Below, piece by piece: positions 1-8,494 of a stretch of 49,802 bases of DNA. The DNA is from Deltaproteobacteria bacterium (GTDB taxonomy: Bacteria > Desulfobacterota > GWC2-55-46 > DRQE01). Numbering within the stretch: position 1 is the first letter of the stretch; every line of letters begins with the position of its first letter. The position numbers and the translations under genes are program-made. The notes below the pieces were generated by a model. It saw only the letters and a list, made by a program, of their open reading frames with translations, did not search any database and was not told the origin of the DNA. The stretch lies in NCBI GenBank assembly GCA_024278765.1, contig JAJRSM010000106.1:1-49802 (forward strand). Direction: 5' to 3'.

Positions 1-55
1 AATCCGTTATCCTGTCTCGTTCCGTAAGGCTAAGATGCCTGTATCCTTTTCCCAT
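1..55 (-). mobile_element. IS30-like transposase, N-terminal fragment cut by window edge
   Basis: Reading leftwards from an ATG at 53-55, the 18 visible codons give MGKGYRHLSLTERDRITD. The pattern Y-x-HLS-x-x-ER-x-x-I is the usual opening of IS30-family transposases, which continue into a helix-turn-helix and a DDE domain (not visible here). A weak purine-rich stretch (GGGTGG) lies just upstream. The gene runs off the window, so whether the element is complete cannot be judged. A chance match to so short a peptide is possible. Confidence 0.55.
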
Positions 56-170
56 AACCACCCAGAGTACCAGCAAAAGGACAGTCCTGCCAGGTGTTGC
101 ACTTCCTCATTGAACCCGCGTCTCAATGCTCCGCAAATTTACAACGACTATACTTTATGGTGTTTCTTTT
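56..170. other. Spacer between addA 3' end and IS30-like start; possible IS end
   Basis: No gene is visible. On the minus strand the stretch ahead of the transposase start contains TTCAATGAGGAAGTGCAACA (positions about 93-112), which resembles terminal regions of IS30-type elements from memory. The exact terminal inverted repeat cannot be fixed because the other end is outside the window. Confidence 0.3.
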
Positions 171-3100
171 CTACCCCTGCCACTCTATCCAACCATCTAT
201 CGCAGGATAATAAAGGGCCTTTCTTATCTCGCGTTGCTCGCCTGAGGCACGTAGCACATGTTCGTAACGATCAAGCTGCGGCGCATACCGCTGCTTCTCT
301 TCTGCTAAAAAGTCGTCAAGGCTGCCGCCCTCATGGCTACCTGTCTTATAATCTACTATCCAGCGAATACCTTTATCATCGACAAAGCTCCTGTCTATCA
401 CCGTACGTACGACCACGCCGTCTATCACAGTGGTTATCGCCATCTCGGCAGCATCGTTTTTATGTGCTGCAAGGACCCAACGTCCTCGCTCGGTAGCCAG
501 AGCCTTATCTATTATCTGCATGCCTTTTTTGGCGATAAGAACGGCCTCGGCTTTATCAAAGCCCATCTCTCGCAGCATCACCTGCATATGGCTATCTTCT
601 CTGGCCAACCGACCCTTATCCCAGGCAAGAAGACCGTCCGTTACAATCCTGCAAAAGTATCTGTGAATGACCGTCCCCAGGTGACGCGCCTCCTCTCCGA
701 CCCAATCAAAGCTCGGCCTTACCGGCCCGTTCTGCTGCTGGTCTTTAGATACGCCGGTCCTTATCGAGGCCGCTGGCTCGGGACGCTGCCAGCCAGCCGG
801 AAGTCTTTTCAGAGAAAGTCCTCGTACCGGGGTTTCTCCCTCCGCGTCATGCCGCTGACTCGACTCTGAGATCTCAATGATATTATCTTTATAGATCTCA
901 GAACCTATAAGAGACAAAAAAGACCCGGAGCTTGCCTGCTCTTCGCCGTCAACTCCGGCGATATTACCAAAGATATAAAGCCCCTGGCGAGCCCTTGTCG
1001 TGGCGACATAAAAAAGCCTTAGTTCTTCATATTTATCTTTTATATTATTTATCTCAGTTATTGCATTGTAGATCAGCCCGCCCGTACCTCTCTCGGATAC
1101 CTCCTCGATTGGTGCGAGCAGTAGATCACGGCCACGCTCAAGCCACTGCATAATCTTACGCTCGCTCCGACCACTCCTCTTGCCAAGCCCCGGTAGGATT
1201 ACATAATCAAACTCAAGCCCCTTTGCCTTGTGTATCGTCATAAGGACTACCGGGTTTATGCCCTCGCCAGTGCTCGAAGCAAAGAGCTTTTTCATTCGCT
1301 GGACGAACCACTTTAACTGCGAGACGTCTTTAACTCTTGCATCAGTCAAAAGATCAAAAAAGGTCTCTGCGTCCTTCATATCGTCTTCACCTGTAAAGGT
1401 CGCTGGCCCGCCAAGCTCTATCCAAAGCCCTTCAAGCAAAGCCCTCATAGGAATACGGCCTCGCAGTGCCATTGCCTTTGCCATCTTATCCCTGAATATA
1501 AATACACGGCTCTGTCCGTCCTCTGATAACGCTGCGATACGCTCGTCATCACTAAAAATACTCCACAGGATTCTTTTCTGATCAAAGCCCACAAGACTAT
1601 GAATGTCACACAAGGCCAAGCCGCAGTAACGAGCCCTTAGCAGAGCCAGCCACGCGACCCTATCGCCCGGGTGCAGGAGCGCACGCAAGAGCGCCATCAG
1701 TTCCTGAACCACGATCTTACCATCTAAAGGCTCCAGTTGCTCACCCCTATAATCTATACTAGCAGCCTTTAACGCCTCTATAATCTTATCCAGATGCGCA
1801 CGCGACCTGACAAGGATAACCTTACTGGCGTCTGCTGGGAACCCCTTTAAAACCCCTACTATATCCTCTGCCTCTCTCTTATCGTCACGCCCACTATAGG
1901 TCGTAACCTCAACACCCGCACTGCTCTCGGCCTCTCTGACACCGCAGGACTCCGAGTACCTGACGGCCCCGATTGCAGGGTCTTCAACCAGCGGAAAGGC
2001 CTCGCTAAAGACCCGATTTACCCAGTCCACAAGGGCTGGACGTGACCTGAAGTTAGCCGTAAGGTTAAGTGCTGTCAGCTCGATATCGGCCATACCGCTT
2101 TGTCTGGCCTCTAGAAATATTCCAACATCCGCGTCTCTAAACCTATAGATAGATTGCATCGGATCGCCAACAATAAAAAGCGTTCGTCCGTCGCCATGCT
2201 CAAAGCCGCGTGTTAACGAGCACATAAGAGTAGCCTGCGTCCAGGAGGTGTCCTGATATTCGTCTACTAGGATATGGCGAAACCTGTTGTCAAAGGCCAG
2301 CATCAGATCGGTTGGATCATCATCTGAGCCAAGGGCCGTTATCGCAGCCATCGAGACCATTGAAAAATCAACGGTCTCTCGCTCAACAAAAACTTCTTTG
2401 AGTTTTTTTACAGCTACCGGCAAGGTCCTGACAAGCGCACTTAAGACCTGCCATTCTTCATCACTATAAGTCGCCACTGGCAATCTGCCAACTGCGCTCA
2501 TGGTCTCGGCGATACTATCAAGGCCGTCGAGTTCTTCAAGTAACCCTTTAAAGGCCAGCTTACTAAGCTCAGCCTCACTGCCTTTCTTAGCAGGAGGGAA
2601 GCCGATCTTCTTATTCACACCACCGGGCTTTCTCCACTGCCCCTTGGCCGTCAGCAATAACTTTGCCAGCCCCTTCCATAGAGCAAGGGCTTTTGCCTTT
2701 GCAGCAGGCATCTCTTCAGTCTCACCAAGGCCGCTAATAGTCTTCTCTAAAGGATCTATCTCACGCAACACCCGTGCCGCATACCGTGCGGAATCCAGCA
2801 AGGATGCCACGAGATCATCAGGGAAGGTCTCGACTGCCCGCTGCAGTCTTTCTTCGATTAGATTTTTTATCCCCGCTTCCAGACGAATACGCAAGACGCT
2901 ATCATCTGCGTCTCCGTCCAAGTGACGCAGCCACTGATCCCGCCCCCTTAGCATTTCAACAAGTTTACAGGTCATAGTGCCAACAGAGTTATCCATATGG
3001 CAGAGAACCTGCCTGAGCGCGTCTCCGTCACGACCGTCTTTATCTATCAGCGCAATAGTACGCCTTGCGGCCTCTTCATATAACTCGTCAGGGCTATCGC

Positions 3101-3536
3101 TTACAGAGAGCTGCCTACCAAGCCCGGATAAGAGCGGCATCTGACGCACAATTGTGGCGCAGAAAGAATCAATTGTAAGTACCTTTAGCCTTGAGGTATT
3201 CAAGAGTAGATTCCAGCCTTCTGCCTTATCACGAAGGAGGACTTTGCCGGCAAGCTCCAGCGTCTTGGATTGGCCCGAGTCCTTACCCTTTTTTCCGCAT
3301 TGTGCCATCTCCATTGCCTCGACGATACGCGCCCGCATCTCTCCTGCGGCCTTACGCGTAAAGGTTATGGCAAGGACCTCTTCCGGTCTATCTACTGTAG
3401 CCAGCAAGACAAGAAAACGCTGAATCAAGAGCGTCGTCTTACCAGAGCCGGCAGGGGCCTGCACAATAAAAGATCCACCGGGGTCGATGGCAAGATCGCG
3501 CTCTTTCTGATCAGGGATATTGAGGGGATCAACCAT
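171..3536 (-). CDS. addA: AddA/RecB-like UvrD-family helicase-nuclease
   Basis: Large subunit of an ATP-dependent helicase/exonuclease that processes double-strand breaks for RecA-dependent repair. Superfamily 1 motifs appear in order: Walker A (APAGSGKTT, near residues 27-35), motif II (VDEYQDTS), motif III (GDPMQSIYRFRD), motif V (TIHKAKGLEFD) and motif VI (YVATTRARQGL). The C-terminus carries a RecB-type PD-(D/E)XK nuclease: a GTVIHRY histidine, an IDRSF aspartate, DYKTG, and a Q-x-x-x-Y motif. The ATG at 3534-3536 is chosen because GGAGGT stands 8 bases ahead of it; a TTG-type extension to 3557 would lack a ribosome site. The start overlaps the stop of the AddB-like gene by 8 bp, suggesting translational coupling. 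AddA rather than RecB is favoured by the AddB-like partner and the absence of recC and recD. Confidence 0.9.
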   Translation of the reverse strand: MVDPLNIPDQKERDLAIDPGGSFIVQAPAGSGKTTLLIQRFLVLLATVDRPEEVLAITFTRKAAGEMRARIVEAMEMAQCGKKGKDSGQSKTLELAGKVLLRDKAEGWNLLLNTSRLKVLTIDSFCATIVRQMPLLSGLGRQLSVSDSPDELYEEAARRTIALIDKDGRDGDALRQVLCHMDNSVGTMTCKLVEMLRGRDQWLRHLDGDADDSVLRIRLEAGIKNLIEERLQRAVETFPDDLVASLLDSARYAARVLREIDPLEKTISGLGETEEMPAAKAKALALWKGLAKLLLTAKGQWRKPGGVNKKIGFPPAKKGSEAELSKLAFKGLLEELDGLDSIAETMSAVGRLPVATYSDEEWQVLSALVRTLPVAVKKLKEVFVERETVDFSMVSMAAITALGSDDDPTDLMLAFDNRFRHILVDEYQDTSWTQATLMCSLTRGFEHGDGRTLFIVGDPMQSIYRFRDADVGIFLEARQSGMADIELTALNLTANFRSRPALVDWVNRVFSEAFPLVEDPAIGAVRYSESCGVREAESSAGVEVTTYSGRDDKREAEDIVGVLKGFPADASKVILVRSRAHLDKIIEALKAASIDYRGEQLEPLDGKIVVQELMALLRALLHPGDRVAWLALLRARYCGLALCDIHSLVGFDQKRILWSIFSDDERIAALSEDGQSRVFIFRDKMAKAMALRGRIPMRALLEGLWIELGGPATFTGEDDMKDAETFFDLLTDARVKDVSQLKWFVQRMKKLFASSTGEGINPVVLMTIHKAKGLEFDYVILPGLGKRSGRSERKIMQWLERGRDLLLAPIEEVSERGTGGLIYNAITEINNIKDKYEELRLFYVATTRARQGLYIFGNIAGVDGEEQASSGSFLSLIGSEIYKDNIIEISESSQRHDAEGETPVRGLSLKRLPAGWQRPEPAASIRTGVSKDQQQNGPVRPSFDWVGEEARHLGTVIHRYFCRIVTDGLLAWDKGRLAREDSHMQVMLREMGFDKAEAVLIAKKGMQIIDKALATERGRWVLAAHKNDAAEMAITTVIDGVVVRTVIDRSFVDDKGIRWIVDYKTGSHEGGSLDDFLAEEKQRYAPQLDRYEHVLRASGEQREIRKALYYPAIDGWIEWQG

Positions 3537-6417
3537 ACTCAGCCACCTCCGATTCATCAGGGCTTTCGCTATCTAACTCAAAGATCCTGCACAAGATCGG
3601 CAGCTCGCAGTAGAGGCATGCAGTTGGTTTACCTCTAGCGTCTCTGGTCGGAGAAACATTACAAATACCTGCGACAAAATCTTCGGCGAGCCGGCTGAGT
3701 GTTTGCCTCCACATCTCCCTCAGGTCGTCCCAATCCTCAACCCCTTCTATCTGTTCACGCCACCGAGTTTCTTTATCCAGAGATTTTACATTCGGCAAGA
3801 TACCGTCGTCTTTAGAAAGACCTATAAATTTTGTCCCCGGCAGTTTAAGGCTTGCAAAGGCAATCGCATCAAACTCGGTGCCAATGCCGTACAAGAGCAT
3901 CTGCGGCTCTACCATCTTATCAGGCAGCCATGCGTTTTTTGTACAGTTCCCTGTCTTATAATCTATAACAACCCTAGCCCCGTTCTCTAATTCATCAAGA
4001 CGGTCAGGGCGGGCAACAATACTCAGCCCGCCAATCGTTACCTTCTCGTCAAACTCGGTCTGAACGACCGTAAAGGGAGACCTCTTAAGCTCTACCTCCA
4101 GCCACTGCCGTACCAGAGCCACGACCCTCTCGCCCTCCATATCAAGGAATCGCCGGGGCAGCCGCCTTGCGTAATAACCACGCAGGGCTTGAGTAACGGC
4201 CTGCTCGACCATCGCCTCCAGCTCTCCGCTACCCTTAAGGGCTCGCAGTCTTTCTGAATCCTTTACCTCTTTCCAGAAAAACTCCAGAGCCTGATGCACA
4301 AGATTGCCACGCTCCGCTCCGTCTAGTCCGTCCTCTGGCTGGACCACGCCGCTAGCCCCGAGCCTGTGTTTTGCAAAGGCCCGGAAAGGACACTCACTCT
4401 GATCTTTTATAATAGAAGTCCCACCCCTGAGTGCTGCCGCACCCAGATTAGAAAGACCAATATCCCCGTCCTTTGCCATATCTTCCAGCGCACAGGCCTT
4501 GTGTACGGCGGCCTTGAGCGTAGAGCCGCTACCAAGCAATGCTGCCACCTGACCTACACTGTCTTTATCTTCATGTTTTTGCGCTTCCTTCTCAACCCAG
4601 TTTAATAGAGGGCTCAGCCCTACCTCTTTACCTCTAATATCCATTGGATAACTCACTACAAAGCTACCGGCACTCTGAAAGATCCTCTTAAGAGAGCCGG
4701 TAGCAAAGCCAAGCATCTTCTCCGGCGTTGCCCGCGGCATACCGAAACGCCGCTGCAACTCGATTGGAATAAAAGGATTTGGCGAGGCCGGTCCTGGCAA
4801 GACGCCATCATACGCGCCCATCAACCAGATATAATCGAAGTCCTGCCCGCTTGCCTCAAGCATCCCAAGGACCTCTACGCTTACGTCACCAACCGAATCA
4901 GCTACTACACTCTCGACCTGAAATATCTTCTCTGCTGCCATAGCCCTTAACCAGGATGTTGCTGCGCGTCTGGAGATTGCACCGAGGATATCGCCAAGGC
5001 CCGCAAACTCTGCCAGCAACCCCTTCCACGATTCCAGACACTGGTACTCACGACTGGTCAGTCCGGTTTTTGCAGGTGAATTAGCACGAGCCGACCAACC
5101 CCCGAAAAAACCAATCTTCGCTAGCAGAGAAGAAAACCTCTCGGCCCAGGCACTTGGCAGAGCAGAGGTCTTTGCTTTATCCAGATCCTCTATCCACAGA
5201 TCAATACGGCTCGTAAAGGCCCTAAGCGACTCACCTCTACCAGAAGCCATCCCTCTAATATCACGCAGCCCGACCGTTAAATATTTTTTGCGTTTCAGGT
5301 CGGCATCGATTGCCGCAAGCTCGAGTCCCTCCTGCCAAGTCTCGCAGATATAAGGCGACAAAAGCATGCCGCTCATCTTAGTTATATCCTCCGGCCAAAG
5401 CACTATAGTAAGGATATCAAGCAATGCACTTATTATTGGTTCTGTGCTTAACGCGGCCCCGAGCGAAAGGTTAAAGACATCGGTGGATTCTTTCCACGGA
5501 AGGACCGAGACGGGTGAAAGCTCCGCGCCAAATTCACGCAGAATAATATCCCGGTATTCGCCAAGCTCCGGCACTATAACGCCGATTCTCATTCCCCCGC
5601 CCCCAATCAGCTGTTTTTCGCTAGAAGCCAAGACCTCGCGTATCCAGAGGGCTGCGCCCTTTACCTCCTGCACAGGCCCCTTAAAACTGCGCAGTTCAGT
5701 CTGCCCCCCAATACCGGCTGGCCCAACAGACAAAAGACCCTCGTCGCCTGTAACGCTCGGCTCAGAGGGCCAGCTAGCAAGCACCAAACCGGCCCTTTCC
5801 AGTATCTGCATAAAGGCCGCACGCTGCGGCGTTATCTCGTCAAAACCTGCAAAGACAACCTTATCAGGTAATACCAGATCGCCACCTGTTACGGCTTCTC
5901 CGGCGATCCTTATAAGCTCACTAAAGTCAATAAAACCCAGCTGTTTTAAGGCCTTCTCATAACTGCGACTCCATCTTTTAAAGGCCAATGCCTCTTTGCC
6001 AAGATATATCTCTTCACCAAGCCCCTGCAAGCAATACTCCTTCATAAGGGCATAGGCGCTGGATGCCGCCTGCCACGCGCCGCCTGCGACCAAAAGATCA
6101 CTCGCCTCTAACTGGTGATCCTCCTCTATAATCTTCTTCCAGAGCGCAACCGCACGCGCCTCTGTAATCAGAGCAGGCCTGCCAGCCTGCCAGCTTTCCT
6201 GCAACAGACTCCTTGCCCACGAGCCAAGCGGCATCACCACAGGAGTCGTCCAGGAGACGCACCCACGAGCGACCATCGCCGTCTCGAAAGACGCAGACAG
6301 ATAGCGTGCAAGCCGTTTATTGACCGTCACCACTACAGCTCCGCCCTCTATCGCCTTTATTATTTCTTCCAGTTTAGTCACAAAATAAATATTAACATTT
6401 TGCAGATCAAGAGGCAA
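3529..6417 (-). CDS. AddB-like PD-(D/E)XK nuclease (probable DNA repair protein)
   Basis: About 960 residues, resembling the 'probable DNA repair protein' group (AddB/RecC-like) that is normally encoded next to a UvrD/AddA helicase. The N-terminus (TVNKRLARYL) takes the place of an ATPase and shows no Walker A motif, as expected for an inactivated helicase fold. The C-terminal nuclease has GNLVHQALEFF, then ARPDRLDEL followed by VVIDYKTGN and QMLLYG. Cysteines flank the nuclease as in AddB iron-sulfur proteins: one in SECPFRAF before it and C-x2-C-x5-C (CLYCELPILC) after it, so a 4Fe-4S staple is likely. The start is uncertain: a TTG at 6417 gives the full frame, a GTG at 6381 is an alternative, and neither has a clear ribosome site. 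It overlaps addA by 8 bp. Confidence 0.85.
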   Translation of the reverse strand: MPLDLQNVNIYFVTKLEEIIKAIEGGAVVVTVNKRLARYLSASFETAMVARGCVSWTTPVVMPLGSWARSLLQESWQAGRPALITEARAVALWKKIIEEDHQLEASDLLVAGGAWQAASSAYALMKEYCLQGLGEEIYLGKEALAFKRWSRSYEKALKQLGFIDFSELIRIAGEAVTGGDLVLPDKVVFAGFDEITPQRAAFMQILERAGLVLASWPSEPSVTGDEGLLSVGPAGIGGQTELRSFKGPVQEVKGAALWIREVLASSEKQLIGGGGMRIGVIVPELGEYRDIILREFGAELSPVSVLPWKESTDVFNLSLGAALSTEPIISALLDILTIVLWPEDITKMSGMLLSPYICETWQEGLELAAIDADLKRKKYLTVGLRDIRGMASGRGESLRAFTSRIDLWIEDLDKAKTSALPSAWAERFSSLLAKIGFFGGWSARANSPAKTGLTSREYQCLESWKGLLAEFAGLGDILGAISRRAATSWLRAMAAEKIFQVESVVADSVGDVSVEVLGMLEASGQDFDYIWLMGAYDGVLPGPASPNPFIPIELQRRFGMPRATPEKMLGFATGSLKRIFQSAGSFVVSYPMDIRGKEVGLSPLLNWVEKEAQKHEDKDSVGQVAALLGSGSTLKAAVHKACALEDMAKDGDIGLSNLGAAALRGGTSIIKDQSECPFRAFAKHRLGASGVVQPEDGLDGAERGNLVHQALEFFWKEVKDSERLRALKGSGELEAMVEQAVTQALRGYYARRLPRRFLDMEGERVVALVRQWLEVELKRSPFTVVQTEFDEKVTIGGLSIVARPDRLDELENGARVVIDYKTGNCTKNAWLPDKMVEPQMLLYGIGTEFDAIAFASLKLPGTKFIGLSKDDGILPNVKSLDKETRWREQIEGVEDWDDLREMWRQTLSRLAEDFVAGICNVSPTRDARGKPTACLYCELPILCRIFELDSESPDESEVAEYG
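3545..3550 (-). promoter_or_regulatory. Shine-Dalgarno deciding the addA start
   Basis: GGAGGT on the minus strand, 8 bases before the ATG at 3536 and inside the end of the AddB-like gene. It supports the shorter start over the longer open frame beginning at 3557. Confidence 0.7.
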
Positions 6418-6514
6418 TCAAAGGCTAGGGACTATTGACCCCGCGAGTTTGCAAAATCACGCCCTTGCTTTCAACTTGAGACAGATACCAAAACATGTTA
6501 ACTTTAATAGCACT

Positions 6515-7549
6515 ATGAAAAACAACTATAAGCCTACTAAAAAGACTACCTTAGCTGCGTTACCGCTTTTCATCCTCTTCATTACCGCTATATTACTACT
6601 GCCGGGAAGCAGCTACGCCGAAGAAGAAAAAGGATGGCTCAGCTGGGCCAAAGACCTTGCCACCTCTGCTGAGAAAGAAGATGTAGATGATCGTCATTCT
6701 TATATAACTATCGATGAGAAAAAGCGCAAATACTATCTGCACCTGCCAAAGCGTCGCAGCGGTAGCGATCCTATATCACTGATAATTGCCTTCCACTCAG
6801 GTCACGGCGGCGGCATCAGGCTGGCTGAACAGAGCGGCTTTGATGAGTTGGCCGACAAAGAAGGCTTTGCGGTTGTTTATCCTGATTCTGTAGTACAGTG
6901 GAACGACGGAAGGGCAAAGGCCTCGAGTATGAGAGATATAAAACTTACAAAGGCCCTTATCAAAAAACTCATAACTGAAAACAATATTGATCCAAAGCGC
7001 ATCTATGCCACAGGCATCCTTAACGGCGGACTCTTTACGCTGCGCCTAGCCTGCGATATGGCAGATACCTTCGCTGGTTTTGCGCCTTTGCTGGCCTCGA
7101 TACCCGAGGACTACGTTGAGTCATGCCGACCATCTAAGAAGTTTCCAATCATAATGATGAGTGCTACCAAGAATAAGATGGTTCCGTGGCAGGGAGGTAG
7201 CGTACCATTTGGAAGCAGCTTTACCCACGGCGGCAATGTTATCTCAATAGATAAAACCATCCAGTTCTGGCAAGAGCACAACGACTGCTCTGCCGCTGCC
7301 TACACCGAGGCACTTCCTGACAGGGACAAATCAGACGGTACGCGCGTTGAACTGGCCCGCTACAAAAACTGCTCCAAGGGCTCGGCCCTGACCCATATAA
7401 CGATAAAGAACGGCGGCAGCACATGGCCCGGATCAAAAGAAAAACCCGGACGAATGAGAACCACGATGATAGGACTTACAAGCTATGATATCGACGCAGC
7501 AGAGATGATCTGGGAGTTCTTTAAAGAGCACTCTATAACACAAAAATAA
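6515..7549 (+). CDS. Secreted PHB-depolymerase/esterase-family protein lacking the catalytic triad
   Basis: A 344-residue alpha/beta-hydrolase homologue of the LpqC/PHB depolymerase-feruloyl esterase family (COG3509-like). Residues 1-35 form a signal peptide ending SYA, so it is exported. The family landmarks are present, but every catalytic position is changed. The nucleophile elbow G-x-S-N-G-G reads GILNGG (Leu169, codon 7019-7021). The acid position ahead of VPW is Asn220 (SATKNKMVPW) rather than Asp. The usual GGHTWPG histidine is Ser302 (GGSTWPG). Seen in the sequence: an intact frame without stops. Inferred: a pseudoenzyme, perhaps binding a polymer or partner. The ATG at 6515 is preferred because it places the signal peptide first; a TTG extension to 6449 is possible. 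It is divergent from the AddB-like gene and is followed after 44 bp by a small Cys-rich gene. Confidence 0.82.
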   Translation: MKNNYKPTKKTTLAALPLFILFITAILLLPGSSYAEEEKGWLSWAKDLATSAEKEDVDDRHSYITIDEKKRKYYLHLPKRRSGSDPISLIIAFHSGHGGGIRLAEQSGFDELADKEGFAVVYPDSVVQWNDGRAKASSMRDIKLTKALIKKLITENNIDPKRIYATGILNGGLFTLRLACDMADTFAGFAPLLASIPEDYVESCRPSKKFPIIMMSATKNKMVPWQGGSVPFGSSFTHGGNVISIDKTIQFWQEHNDCSAAAYTEALPDRDKSDGTRVELARYKNCSKGSALTHITIKNGGSTWPGSKEKPGRMRTTMIGLTSYDIDAAEMIWEFFKEHSITQK

Positions 7550-7593
7550 TAGCCTGCCAGATACTGTAACGCCTGTTTCCAGCGGAGTGCTAC

Positions 7594-7893
7594 TTGGCCA
7601 AAAAATGCTTTTCATATACTAAAATCTTAGTGCCTTCCGGCAAGCCCGGCAAAGGCGATAGCTGCCCGTTCTGCTCAGCAGATCTAAAGGCCTGCCTGAA
7701 TTGCCGCTTCTTTGACGACTCATCATATAACGAATGCACTGAGCCGCAGGCAGAACGAGCCCTAGAGAAGGACCGCTCAAACTACTGTGAATACTTTGAG
7801 TTTACGGAGGATTCTGGAACGGATGTGACCGGGGTAGGTCAAACAAAAGAAGACCCTATGGAGAGACTAAAAGACCTCTTTAAAGACCCTTAA
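7594..7893 (+). CDS. Small cysteine-rich protein, probable zinc-binding
   Basis: A 99-residue hydrophilic protein with six cysteines: C24-x2-C27, C34-x2-C37, then C48 and C65, in a context (ACLNCRFFD … NECTEPQAE … NYCEYFEF) that recurs in small uncharacterised bacterial proteins. Two CxxC pairs suggest a zinc ribbon. There is no signal peptide or membrane segment, so it is probably cytoplasmic. The start is TTG at 7594, supported by GGAG six bases upstream; no ATG fits. It follows the hydrolase homologue by 44 bp on the same strand and may be cotranscribed with it. The function is not recognised. Confidence 0.7.
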   Translation: MAKKCFSYTKILVPSGKPGKGDSCPFCSADLKACLNCRFFDDSSYNECTEPQAERALEKDRSNYCEYFEFTEDSGTDVTGVGQTKEDPMERLKDLFKDP

Positions 7894-7942
7894 AACTCCG
7901 CAACCATCGACCAGACAGAGCGGGAAAAACCTTAGTGAATAA

Positions 7943-8470
7943 TTATTTACGAATCTCTTTGGGCACACCGCTGATTCTGCCACGCCTTCTAAGGTCATTC
8001 ATCTTTTTTTGATTTTTCAAAAGTCGCTCCTTTATAAGAGGAACCTCGACCTCGTAACGCCTAAAGGTCTCTATATTTTTCGGCTTGATGTGCTGGCCGA
8101 GACGACGGCCTCTCCTGAACATCAATATAAAATCTTCCTTCTGCTCAAGCTCTTTTTTTGCGCTATCGATTTTACTACGTAACTTGACAAAGGAAAGTCG
8201 CCACCACATAAGGGGATGGTCTCCATATACCTCAAGCTCGGAGCTTTCAGTTTTCATTCTCCTATTCTTGACAGCCCTGACCTTTAGAGCCTTTACCGGC
8301 TCGTCGGTCTCCATAGTCGAGATCTTCTCGCGATACTCAAACGGAACCTTCCCCATATCATCTGTTATATGCATAATACCTTCTTTATCTGTCCAGCGAT
8401 AGATATCAGCAAGGACAAAAGAAGGCAGCAATAAAAACAGAGAAATAACAATAAAAATATATCTTTTCAT
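7943..8470 (-). CDS. DUF4124-domain periplasmic protein
   Basis: About 175 residues. A signal peptide covers residues 1-21 (hydrophobic core FIVISLFLLL, cleavage after VLA). It is followed at once by a DUF4124 motif (IYRWTDKEG … HITDD), a small beta domain found at the N-terminus of many proteobacterial envelope proteins. The remainder is rich in Lys, Glu and Arg and probably helical or coiled (KIDSAKKELEQKEDF). The ATG at 8470 starts directly at the signal peptide; a TTG at 8488 in the same frame is less likely. The gene lies 24 bp downstream of comEC on the same strand, so it may be the last gene of that transcript. Its role is unknown. Confidence 0.75.
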   Translation of the reverse strand: MKRYIFIVISLFLLLPSFVLADIYRWTDKEGIMHITDDMGKVPFEYREKISTMETDEPVKALKVRAVKNRRMKTESSELEVYGDHPLMWWRLSFVKLRSKIDSAKKELEQKEDFILMFRRGRRLGQHIKPKNIETFRRYEVEVPLIKERLLKNQKKMNDLRRRGRISGVPKEIRK

Positions 8471-8494
8471 ACTATTGAGTATACCCAAGACTCG

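Noticed and set aside
3537-3557. Upstream extension of addA to the earlier in-frame start
   Set aside because: No ribosome site precedes it, while GGAGGT sits inside it at the right distance for the ATG at 3536.
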